From Deinococcus roseus (GTDB lineage Bacteria > Deinococcota > Deinococci > Deinococcales > Deinococcaceae), in assembly GCF_014646895.1 (NCBI RefSeq), contig NZ_BMOD01000049.1, forward strand, positions 1-16,825: a stretch of DNA of 16,825 nt. Direction: 5' to 3'. The stretch's first letter is position 1; each line of letters opens with the position of its first letter. This document shows, one piece after another, positions 1 to 6,135 of the stretch. The notes below the pieces were generated by a model. It was not told where the DNA came from. It saw nothing but the letters and a program-made list of their open reading frames with translations, and searched no databases. The translations under genes were made by a program, and so were the position numbers.

Positions 1-399
1 CTTCCGGACCTTCAGGCGACCTGCAAAACGCTTGTCCAGTTCCGCTTTGCTGGGTTCTGGTTTGCGGTCCCTGGGGGGTTCAGCTGGGGACTGGCTTCTG
101 GCCCACTGCACAGCCTGTGCAATGAGGGTTTCCTGCTGTTCTTCGGTCAGGGTGCTGAAGGCTTCCTGCAAACGTTCCAGAGCGGAAGGAGCTTTCAGGG
201 TGCTCTGTCCCAGTTTTTCTTCCACGGCTGCAGAGGGGATGCGGTAACGGGGTCTGCCCTGTGGCGTGGTACCGATTCGGACGGCTTCCAGATCCCCTTC
301 TTTGATTTGCCTGCGAACAGTGTCATCGCTGACATGCAGCATTTTTGCAGCTTCTTGCACGGTCAGCAGGGCCATGGGTTCATGTCGGGTGTGGGTCAT
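1..399 (-). CDS. Excisionase/MerR-like helix-turn-helix DNA-binding protein (partial, C-terminus off window)
   Basis: The minus strand reads open from an ATG at 399 to the left edge (133 codons, no stop seen). The start is supported by a strong Shine-Dalgarno sequence, GAAAGGAGGT, 5 nt upstream. Residues about 11-57 form a small HTH of the excisionase/HTH_17 type: LTVQEAAKMLHVSDDTVRR, then a basic stretch with the wing-like RIGTTPQGRPRYRI. The remainder (about residues 60-133) is charged and probably helical, with no domain I recognise. The gene is divergent from the integrase at 508, and the spacer holds two direct repeats. This is the usual layout for a recombination directionality factor or a small repressor controlling itself and the integrase. 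It is longer than a classical Xis (about 70 aa), so a regulator is equally possible. The family call is fairly firm; the role is inferred. Confidence 0.8.
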   Translation of the reverse strand, partial: MTHTRHEPMALLTVQEAAKMLHVSDDTVRRQIKEGDLEAVRIGTTPQGRPRYRIPSAAVEEKLGQSTLKAPSALERLQEAFSTLTEEQQETLIAQAVQWARSQSPAEPPRDRKPEPSKAELDKRFAGRLKVRK

Positions 400-419
400 G
401 ACAGACCTCCTTTCTCTCC

Positions 420-458
420 ATTTTACATCAAAACACGCAAAAACCGCAAAACACGCAA
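420..458 (-). promoter_or_regulatory. Promoter of the HTH gene with repeated operator
   Basis: On the minus strand a -10-like TAAAAT (420-425) lies about 20 nt upstream of the start codon. Two exact copies of a 12-mer, CAAAACACGCAA on the plus strand, occupy 429-440 and 447-458, covering where the -35 would be. I see no good -35 hexamer, which would fit a regulated promoter. The repeats probably bind the HTH protein itself or serve as accessory sites for the integrase; that is inference. Confidence 0.5.
429..458. repeat. Two 12-bp direct repeats, 18-bp period
   Basis: CAAAACACGCAA occurs at 429-440 and again at 447-458, separated by 6 bp (AAACCG) that partly echo the motif. The two copies are identical and lie between the divergent HTH and integrase genes. 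Iterated sites in this position are typical operators or Xis/arm-type sites. Confidence 0.75.
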
Positions 459-476
459 GAAGCTGATGTGCTGAAC

Positions 477-493
477 CTGTCCCACCAGGACAG
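477..493 (+). promoter_or_regulatory. Hairpin just upstream of int1 ribosome binding site
   Basis: CTGTCC (477-482) pairs with GGACAG (488-493) around a 5-nt loop, CACCA. The hairpin ends 14 nt before the int1 ATG and directly precedes its weak SD (ACGGAGA, 496-502). The second integrase has a comparable hairpin in the same place. Confidence 0.5.
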
Positions 494-507
494 AAACGGA
501 GACACCC

Positions 508-1689
508 ATGTCAAAGCGTGGAAACGGCACCGGCAGCATTCAGCAACGTGGCAGCAAGTTCGTGGTCATCCTCACCCTTGGGAAAGACGAGTTGGGCAAG
601 CAGAAAAGGGCCAGCAAACGATTTACCACACTGGAACAGGCCCAGAGATATCTGGAAGAACAAACTACTCCACCAGTGGCTGGAGAGGCAACCGCAGGAA
701 ACGAGGCCATCCTTGCCATCAATGTGCAAACCAGTGTGCTGGAGTACCTGCAGGAATGGTTGCGCCTCAGGCAGCCTCACATCAAGATCAAGACCCACCA
801 GGAATACCACCGCATCATTCACCTGCACCTGAAGGTTTCATTGCTGGCTGACGTAACCCTGGGCAGTTTGACCCCACTCCATCTGGAACGCTTGCTGCTC
901 GGTGAAATCACAGCAGGCAAGATCGTCAAGCATGCCAGGTGTGTTCTGCGCACCCTGAAAGCAGCGCTCAATCAGGCAGTGGACTGGAATCTCTTGAGTT
1001 TCAATCCGGTTCTGAGGGTAAAAGCTCCCAAAGTCCCTCACCAGAAAATGCAAGTCTGGACCGCTGTAGAAGTACGCACGTTTCTGGAGTGCTGCAAAGT
1101 GGAAAAACCACGCCTATACGCCCTGTTTTACCTGGCTCTTACCACAGGCCTGAGGAGGGGTGAGCTGCTGGGTTTGCACTGGCAGGATGTTGACCTGGAC
1201 CGGCAAGAGTTGCAAGTGAAGTTCAGCCTGGTGCAGTGTGGAGCCAGCGCCCTGCTGGGCGACCCTAAAACTCAGGCCAGCCACCGAAGGATCATGTTGT
1301 CTATGGACACCGTGCAGGTGCTAAAAAATCACCTGGCACTGCAAGAACAGGAAGAAAAGCACTGGAAGGCCCTCAAGCCTGAAGAAAACGGGCTACTGTT
1401 TCCCTCTGCCAGAGGAGGATTTCAGCTGCCCTCTAACCTGATCAAAGTGTTCCACAAACTGATTCAATTGGCGGGGGTGCCCAGAATCAGACTGCATGAC
1501 CTGCGGCACACGTCCGCTTCCCTGCTGGTTCGGCAAGGGATTCCCATCAAAGTGGTTGCAGAAAGGCTGGGACACCAGGATGCCAGCATGACCCTCAGGG
1601 TCTACACCCATGTGTACGAGGAGCAGCGAAAAGAGGCAGCTTTGACCCTGAATGATCTGCTCAAAGATCCTGCAAAACAGGCCAGATAG
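508..1689 (+). CDS. Tyrosine recombinase / phage-type integrase (int1)
   Basis: This 393-aa site-specific recombinase cuts and rejoins DNA through a tyrosine nucleophile. The N-terminus (about 1-55, GTGSIQQRGSKFVV) is an arm-type DNA-binding domain. A SAM-like core-binding domain spans about 73-165, and the catalytic domain runs from about 180 to the end. The full catalytic set is visible: Arg216 (TTGLRRGELLGL), Lys254 (DPKT), His330-x-x-Arg333 (HDLRH), His356 (LGHQ) and Tyr366 (TLRVYTH), so the enzyme should be active. The ATG at 508 aligns exactly with the start chosen for the paralogue at 4832. Length is normal for phage or ICE integrases. It is divergent from an excisionase-like gene, and a tandem-repeat array immediately follows its stop. 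It most likely mobilises, or once mobilised, the element it sits in. Confidence 0.95.
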   Translation: MSKRGNGTGSIQQRGSKFVVILTLGKDELGKQKRASKRFTTLEQAQRYLEEQTTPPVAGEATAGNEAILAINVQTSVLEYLQEWLRLRQPHIKIKTHQEYHRIIHLHLKVSLLADVTLGSLTPLHLERLLLGEITAGKIVKHARCVLRTLKAALNQAVDWNLLSFNPVLRVKAPKVPHQKMQVWTAVEVRTFLECCKVEKPRLYALFYLALTTGLRRGELLGLHWQDVDLDRQELQVKFSLVQCGASALLGDPKTQASHRRIMLSMDTVQVLKNHLALQEQEEKHWKALKPEENGLLFPSARGGFQLPSNLIKVFHKLIQLAGVPRIRLHDLRHTSASLLVRQGIPIKVVAERLGHQDASMTLRVYTHVYEEQRKEAALTLNDLLKDPAKQAR

Positions 1690-1697
1690 CAGCTTTT

Positions 1698-1749
1698 GGT
1701 GCTACCGGGGTGCTACCGAGGTGCTACGGGCTTCGGGTAGCACCATTTT
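1698..1749 (+). repeat. Three tandem 11-mers plus inverted copy behind int1; possible attachment/arm sites or terminator
   Basis: GGTGCTACC/G begins at 1698, 1709 and 1720 with an exact 11-bp period (GGTGCTACCGG, GGTGCTACCGA, GGTGCTACGGG). It is followed by an inverted copy, GGTAGCACC, at 1736-1744. The nearest copy can form an 8-bp stem with the inverted copy, and ATTTTC follows, so the array could terminate int1 transcription. The helical 11-bp period, the inverted copy and the position right after int suggest recombinase-binding sites instead or as well. Confidence 0.6.
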
Positions 1750-1770
1750 CATTTCGAAATCCCTTGCTGT

Positions 1771-2460
1771 ATGACCTCCCAATTTGGACGCTCCAACTAC
1801 GTCACGGAGCGTTCAGACTCTGAACCCAGACCCAAACCCGAAGGCCACCCGGATCTGAGCGACAAATGGGTCGGGGCAGGACACCTGAAGGTCGGGGACA
1901 AACTCAAGCAGGCCGATGGCACCCTGGGTGAGGTCCGGTACGTCAACACCATCCAGGAAGCCCGCACCATGTACAATCTGGAGGTTGAGGAAGCCCACAC
2001 ATTCTTCGTCGGGACGCAGGGCTGGTTGGTGCATAATTGCGGACCAGAGGATGCAGCAGACTTCATTCTCGAGCAAGCAGCGAAGGATGGCGTTGATCTC
2101 AACGATATAGCATCAGTTACTGCCGTGTTCGATACCAAAACAGGGAAATGGTACTATGGGATCCCAAAAGAACTTTGGAGCAGCAAGCAGCATCCGAAGA
2201 TCAAGGGACTTATCAATGATTCGGCGGCAAAGACTAAGCAGAAATTGCCATATCAATGCGGGAATTGTTCAGAATTCGGTGCTCTTAATAATGCTATGAA
2301 TGGAGCAAATCCCGCGAGGAAGATAAACTTGCAGGATTATCAAATGTACACTTTCCAGCCAGGAGAACTGGCCTCTGGAAACATAGTTCCTAAGCCTGCA
2401 TGTCCCTACTGCCAGAAGCTTGAGCCTAAAGTGGGCTCTATGTACCCCAAGAAGAAGTGA
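1771..2460 (+). CDS. Orphan polymorphic-toxin tip: C-terminal half of a pretoxin HINT domain fused to a deaminase-fold toxin
   Basis: The ORF is 229 aa. Residues about 25-89 are the C-terminal half of a Rhs-type pretoxin HINT domain (WVGAGHLKVGDKL, then MYNLEVEEAHTFFVGTQGW), ending in the self-cleavage dipeptide His88-Asn89 with Cys90 next. Residues about 90-229 look like a nucleic-acid or nucleotide deaminase of the YwqJ-like group. The zinc and catalytic residues visible are the CxE-type motif Cys166-Ser-Glu168 and the pair Cys211-x2-Cys214 (ACPYCQK), with an extra Cys163. The N-terminal HINT half (catalytic Cys and TxxH region) and all delivery domains are missing. A stop at 1738-1740 closes the frame upstream, and I see no SD before the ATG at 1771. 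The first 22 or so residues do not resemble HINT. It is probably a displaced, silent toxin tip rather than an expressed protein. The exact deaminase clade is uncertain. Confidence 0.75.
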   Translation: MTSQFGRSNYVTERSDSEPRPKPEGHPDLSDKWVGAGHLKVGDKLKQADGTLGEVRYVNTIQEARTMYNLEVEEAHTFFVGTQGWLVHNCGPEDAADFILEQAAKDGVDLNDIASVTAVFDTKTGKWYYGIPKELWSSKQHPKIKGLINDSAAKTKQKLPYQCGNCSEFGALNNAMNGANPARKINLQDYQMYTFQPGELASGNIVPKPACPYCQKLEPKVGSMYPKKK

Positions 2461-2467
2461 GGTGGCA

Positions 2468-3070
2468 ATGAATAACCAAAGTGATCATTTCAATAGACTT
2501 CTAAAGAGGCTTGCTGGACATTTCTCTGGCAGAAGCTGGAGAGGTAGAGCTATTGATAGGTCTGTCGAATTCATTAAATTCCAGAATAATCAGGATTCAT
2601 TTAGAGTCTATGCTGGGATGATCGTTCCGATGGATCCAGAATCCGAAATAGCACAGATTGATGAATATGTCCAGTATGTCACTAGTACCAGTGGTATGTA
2701 TGATTACTTCTCCGAGATTCCTATTATTGTATTCGATTATCATATTGATGACCGACGATACCCCAGAACAGAGCGACAACAGAGATTCTCCAAGCTATTG
2801 GGAATGGAACTCGATTGTCTTGGTTATTCTGTAAAGCTTGGCTACTTTGAGGACATCCTTGCCGATGTTAACGGAATAATTTATGGCGGGGATTTCTCAA
2901 ATGAAGTGTTGTATCCCATAGGAATAAACATTGATGATGCCCTCAGAAGGATACTTGATAACAATCCGCTATTTGTTGAGGATGAAAGATCTACTATAGA
3001 ATTCGACAACAAGAATGGTATCTGGATCCCCCTTAGTAATGAAGAGAAAGCTAGAAGGAAATCATTATAG
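2468..3070 (+). CDS. Probable immunity protein for the adjacent deaminase toxin
   Basis: This is a 200-aa soluble protein. The ATG at 2468 is chosen because GAGGTGG lies just upstream; an earlier in-frame start would overlap the toxin. It begins 7 nt after the toxin stop, the standard toxin-immunity order. It has no signal peptide or membrane segment. The sequence is acidic and aromatic-rich, for example EIPIIVFDYHIDD in the middle and NGIWIPLSNEE near the end, which is common in immunity proteins. I do not recognise the family. Base composition is clearly more AT-rich than the genes on either side, which points to horizontal acquisition together with the toxin. The function rests on position; the protein should bind and block the deaminase in the cytoplasm. 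Confidence 0.65.
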   Translation: MNNQSDHFNRLLKRLAGHFSGRSWRGRAIDRSVEFIKFQNNQDSFRVYAGMIVPMDPESEIAQIDEYVQYVTSTSGMYDYFSEIPIIVFDYHIDDRRYPRTERQQRFSKLLGMELDCLGYSVKLGYFEDILADVNGIIYGGDFSNEVLYPIGINIDDALRRILDNNPLFVEDERSTIEFDNKNGIWIPLSNEEKARRKSL

Positions 3071-3073
3071 ATC

Positions 3074-3110
3074 AGAAGGCCCTCCCTGCAACGGGAGGGC
3101 TTCTTCCTTT
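3074..3110 (+). terminator. Rho-independent terminator after the immunity gene
   Basis: GCCCTCCC (3079-3086) pairs perfectly with GGGAGGGC (3093-3100) around a 6-nt loop. The stem extends with AGAAG/CTTCT across one bulged base and is followed by TTCTTCCTTT. It begins 4 nt after the immunity stop codon. Confidence 0.85.
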
Positions 3111-3112
3111 GC

Positions 3113-3181
3113 CCACAGCCGAAGATCCAGCCGACCTCCAGTCGGTGGAGTTCCCGGCTGTGGACTGAGGTTCAGCCGACC
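3113..3181. repeat. Nested inverted and direct repeats between terminator and ATPase gene
   Basis: CCACAGCCG (3113-3121) and CGGCTGTGG (3155-3163) are perfect 9-bp arms. Inside them CTCCA/TGGAG or CCGAC/GTCGG can form a smaller stem. CAGCCGACC appears twice in direct orientation (3129-3136 region and 3173-3181). The rest of the stretch to 3212 shows nothing else. Possible roles are a structured RNA tail, a REP-like element or a recombination scar. Confidence 0.5.
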
Positions 3182-3212
3182 AGTGGTGCGATTCTGGAGA
3201 AACTTCTGGTGC

Positions 3213-4751
3213 TCAGGGACCAGCCAGCAAAGTCTCAGCCCCCCACTCAGACACGCTTTTGCTGGCAGAATCGAAATTGACCCCCACCATCACCACCTGT
3301 TTGCCCAGGTACTTTTCTCCGTATCCAGCCCCTTTGATCTGTTCCAGGGCTTCCTGAGCGGTGCCGTCCAGTTTGAATTCAAAAATGAACACTTGCTTCT
3401 CAAGTTCAATCACCGTGTCCATTCGCCCCTTGCTGGTTTGCACCTGACTCAGGGTGGGCAGTCCAGTCGACATCAGCATCAGGTGCATCAGGGAATTAAA
3501 AAAAGCTTCTTTCCTGGGGAAAATCTCATAGGGCACCCCGGCCAGGGTGGTGTTCACCTGGGCAAAGAAGGCATCCCAGTTCTGTTTTTCCAGAGCTGCA
3601 TGCAGCCTGACCCCCAGAATTTCACTGTACTGGGGTCTTTGAATGTACTCATTGAGCAGCCCCTGGCTGAACGCCTGCCGCACTTCCTCATTGGGATACG
3701 TCAGATCGTAAAGTGTCCCGCCAGCGGTGTGTTCAATGTTTTTGATGGTCAAATAACCTGTCTGAAACATCAAACTGATCGGGCTCATCTGGTCCATGCT
3801 TGCAGTGGTCAACACCGATCCTGGAGCTGTAAAATCTTCAAATTCAAACGGAGTGTAGGCTTCTTGCCGAACCAATTTGAGCAGGAAGGTGGGGGTTCCG
3901 GTTTCGTACCAATAGCCCTTGAATCCAGGGTTTTGCAAAAAGACCAACATGCTAAAGGGGCAATACACCTTGCACTGACCATCCCAGGAATAGCCGTTGT
4001 ACCAGCGCCTCACCATCTCCCAGTAAGGCGCAGGCTCCATCTTCAAGTGTTCCTGTGCCCGACCATGATGGTCAGCAAATTTTCTCTGAAGTTCTTCGCG
4101 GGTGTAGCCACATAGCTCGCTGAACCGGGGATCGAGTGTGGCGTCGTAAAGGTTGTTGAGGTCACTGAACAGGCTCAGTTTTCCAAACCTGGAAACCCCC
4201 GTCAGGATCACCAGGTGCAAGTGCTCGTCCAGCCCCTTGATGGTCCCATACACGCTTTTGAGCAGATTCTGATGCTCTTTCAGTTTCTCTGCATCGTCCA
4301 GAAAATCCACCAGGGGTTTGTCGTACTCATCGATCAGGAGCACCACTTTGCCCTTCTTGGCCAGTTGCACCACAAGGTCCTGAAACGCTTCACTGGGGCT
4401 GCTCAGGTCCAGCGTCAGACCTTGCTTCCCTGCCTCCCTCTGTAAGTGTTTGAGGATGCCTGTAGCGAGTGGCAGGCTCCTGGAGTCGATCCCCGAGAAA
4501 TTCAGGTGTAGAACAGGACGTGGCTCAAAATCATGCTGGTCATGAATCCATAAACCTTCAAAGAGGTGCTTCTGACCCTCAAACAGAGCTTTGAGGGTGG
4601 TGAGGGTCAATGACTTTCCAAAACGTCTGGGACGGGAGAAAAAATAATATCCCCCCTGAACGAAAGGCATCATGTGCTGTGTCTTGTCCACATACACATA
4701 ACCCCCTTCCCGGAGTTTCTGGAAGTCCTGAATGCCAATCGGAAGCTGCAT
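3213..4751 (-). CDS. AAA-ATPase-like domain / PD-(D/E)XK nuclease-fold protein
   Basis: This 512-aa protein belongs to the widespread family with an N-terminal AAA-ATPase-like domain and a C-terminal PD-(D/E)XK nuclease fold. The degenerate Walker A is RPRRFGKSL (40-48), Walker B is VVLLIDEYD (136-144), and the sensor-like ILTGVSRFGK follows at about 182-191. The nuclease-like core near the end is GRMD (442-445) followed by FEFK (457-460), consistent with the D...E-x-K metal-binding site. The family is abundant in accessory DNA and often multi-copy; its biological role is not settled, with mobile-element, defence and DNA-processing ideas all open. It is transcribed toward the toxin cassette and divergent from int2. 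Length and motifs look intact. An opposite-strand ORF in the same place is a shadow. Confidence 0.9.
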   Translation of the reverse strand: MQLPIGIQDFQKLREGGYVYVDKTQHMMPFVQGGYYFFSRPRRFGKSLTLTTLKALFEGQKHLFEGLWIHDQHDFEPRPVLHLNFSGIDSRSLPLATGILKHLQREAGKQGLTLDLSSPSEAFQDLVVQLAKKGKVVLLIDEYDKPLVDFLDDAEKLKEHQNLLKSVYGTIKGLDEHLHLVILTGVSRFGKLSLFSDLNNLYDATLDPRFSELCGYTREELQRKFADHHGRAQEHLKMEPAPYWEMVRRWYNGYSWDGQCKVYCPFSMLVFLQNPGFKGYWYETGTPTFLLKLVRQEAYTPFEFEDFTAPGSVLTTASMDQMSPISLMFQTGYLTIKNIEHTAGGTLYDLTYPNEEVRQAFSQGLLNEYIQRPQYSEILGVRLHAALEKQNWDAFFAQVNTTLAGVPYEIFPRKEAFFNSLMHLMLMSTGLPTLSQVQTSKGRMDTVIELEKQVFIFEFKLDGTAQEALEQIKGAGYGEKYLGKQVVMVGVNFDSASKSVSEWGAETLLAGP

Positions 4752-4757
4752 GAGCCT

Positions 4758-4763
4758 AGTTTA
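4758..4763 (-). promoter_or_regulatory. Candidate leaderless -10 for the AAA-ATPase gene
   Basis: TAAACT on the minus strand lies exactly 6 nt upstream of the ATG at 4751. This fits the TANNNT leaderless arrangement common in Deinococcus. There is no convincing SD and no clear -35. Confidence 0.4.
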
Positions 4764-4796
4764 ACACCTCATGGTTTGCCGTTTCTCAGCGTACTT

Positions 4797-4819
4797 TTTC
4801 TGCCTTTCACAGGCAGAAA
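4797..4819 (+). promoter_or_regulatory. Hairpin just upstream of int2 start
   Basis: TTTCTGCCT (4797-4805) and AGGCAGAAA (4811-4819) form a perfect 9-bp stem with a 5-nt loop, ending 12 nt before the preferred ATG. The 3' arm abuts the only SD-like sequence (AAAGTGAG), so the hairpin could limit translation. It mirrors the hairpin before int1. Confidence 0.5.
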
Positions 4820-4831
4820 GTGAGTGAATCG

Positions 4832-6007
4832 ATGAGCAGACGCAGAAAAGGAACCGGCAGCCTGGTGCACAAAGATGGACGCTGGATTGCCAGCATCACC
4901 CACAGGGACGCTCAGGGAAAGCAGATGCGAAAATCAGCCACCTTTACCTCAGCACAGCAGGCTGAAACTTGGCTGGCAGAGCATCAAAAGCCTGCAAAAG
5001 GCCTTCCGGAGCTACCAGAGGCATTTGATCTCCAACTCCATGACCTCCAGCACATGACCCTGGGAACCTTCCTGGAAACCTGGCTGAAGGTGAAGAAGCA
5101 CCGGGTGAAGGCCAAGACCTGGTTGGACTACGAACGGATGGTTCGGCTCCATTTACTTTCCTTGCAGGTCAGTGGGCTGCACTTGAAGGGGCTCAGTCCT
5201 CTCCACCTGGAGGGGGTGATGCTCTCGCTCATTTCCAAAGGGTCCAGTCCGGCCCTGCTGAAAGCTGCCCTGAGGGTACTCAAAGTGGCCCTGGGACAGG
5301 CAGTAGACTGGCAACTCCTTACCTGGAACCCAGCGTCGCGCATCAAAGCTCCACTGAAGGGTCAACGGGAAATGCAGGTCTGGACCGCTGAACAGACCTC
5401 TGCTTTCTTGAACTTTTGCCAGCAGCACGCCCCGGCAAGGTATGCCCTGTTTCACCTGGCGATCACTTCTGGCATGCGGCGAGGTGAACTGCTGGGATTG
5501 CACTGGCAGGACATTGATTTCGCCCGGGGTGAATTGTGGGTAACCTGCAGCCTGGTGCAGGAAGGGTCCAGAGCTGTTTTGAGTGATCCCAAAACCCTGA
5601 GCAGCAAACGCAGAATTGTGCTTGCTGAGGACACCCTGCAGGTGTTGCAAGACCACCGAAGAATGCAAAAAGAGGCACCTTCGAAGAAAGAACCACAGCA
5701 GGCTGGAGAAGAGGGCCTGGTGTTTCCTTCAAAGAGGGGAACATTTCAGGTGCCCAACAACCTGCTCAAAATCTTCAAGAAATTGATGGTGGCAGCCGGG
5801 GTGCCAATGATTCGGTTTCATGACCTGCGGCACACAGCAGCCTCTTTGCTGGTGCGTCATGGGGTGCCGATCAAGGTGGTAGCAGAACGGCTGGGCCACA
5901 AGGATGCCAGCTTGACCCTGCGGGTGTACACGCATGTGTACGAAGAACAGCGTCGGGAAGGGGCTTTGCCCCTGAAAACCCTCCTGGCTGAGAAGCCCCG
6001 AGGGTAG
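4832..6007 (+). CDS. Tyrosine recombinase / phage-type integrase (int2), paralogue of int1
   Basis: This 391-aa recombinase has the same architecture as int1: arm-binding N-terminus (RKGTGSLVHKDGRWIA), SAM-like core-binding domain (about 76-170) and catalytic domain. Numbering from the ATG at 4832, the catalytic residues are Arg216, Lys254, His330/Arg333 (HDLRH), His356 and Tyr366, the same numbers as in int1. That identity is the main reason to prefer 4832 over a GTG at 4820, which would add four residues. From HDLRH to the C-terminus, 46 of 56 aligned residues match int1, so the two arose by duplication or repeated insertion of related elements. It is probably active. It has no excisionase partner of its own in view, and the adjacent genes downstream are transcribed toward it. 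Confidence 0.95.
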   Translation: MSRRRKGTGSLVHKDGRWIASITHRDAQGKQMRKSATFTSAQQAETWLAEHQKPAKGLPELPEAFDLQLHDLQHMTLGTFLETWLKVKKHRVKAKTWLDYERMVRLHLLSLQVSGLHLKGLSPLHLEGVMLSLISKGSSPALLKAALRVLKVALGQAVDWQLLTWNPASRIKAPLKGQREMQVWTAEQTSAFLNFCQQHAPARYALFHLAITSGMRRGELLGLHWQDIDFARGELWVTCSLVQEGSRAVLSDPKTLSSKRRIVLAEDTLQVLQDHRRMQKEAPSKKEPQQAGEEGLVFPSKRGTFQVPNNLLKIFKKLMVAAGVPMIRFHDLRHTAASLLVRHGVPIKVVAERLGHKDASLTLRVYTHVYEEQRREGALPLKTLLAEKPRG

Positions 6008-6028
6008 CCCTGAGGGAAATGTTTATCG

Positions 6029-6069
6029 GTCTATATCTACGGTTTATGCAAGCAGATAGACGTTTTTTT
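6029..6069 (+). terminator. Weak intrinsic terminator after int2
   Basis: GTCTAT (6029-6034) can pair with ATAGAC (6056-6061), and a run of seven T follows at 6063-6069. TATCT/AGATA offers an alternative, shorter pairing. The stem is weak, but the T-run is well placed for int2. Confidence 0.4.
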
Positions 6070-6093
6070 GGCTGGAACTTCAACGTTCCAGCC
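6070..6093. repeat. Perfect 9-bp stem-loop between convergent genes
   Basis: GGCTGGAAC (6070-6078) and GTTCCAGCC (6085-6093) surround a 6-nt loop. The T-run lies on its left side on the plus strand, so it is not a canonical terminator in either direction. It may stabilise the 3' end of the minus-strand gene that stops at 6136. Confidence 0.55.
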
Positions 6094-6135
6094 GTGAATT
6101 CTGAATCTGCACCCTCTTTCTACGTCATGGGGTGT

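Noticed and set aside
1698..1744. Repeat array considered as a CRISPR
   Set aside because: The units are 11 bp with no spacers, and no cas gene is present.
3015..4115. 366-codon open frame on the plus strand
   Set aside because: It overlaps the end of the immunity gene, the terminator and the antisense of the ATPase-like gene; no coding features.
4832..6007. Int2 as a TnpI-type resolvase of the Tn3 element, as in Tn4430
   Set aside because: It is about 100 aa longer than TnpI, carries an integrase-type N-terminus, is closest to int1 and lies 2 kb away behind three genes.
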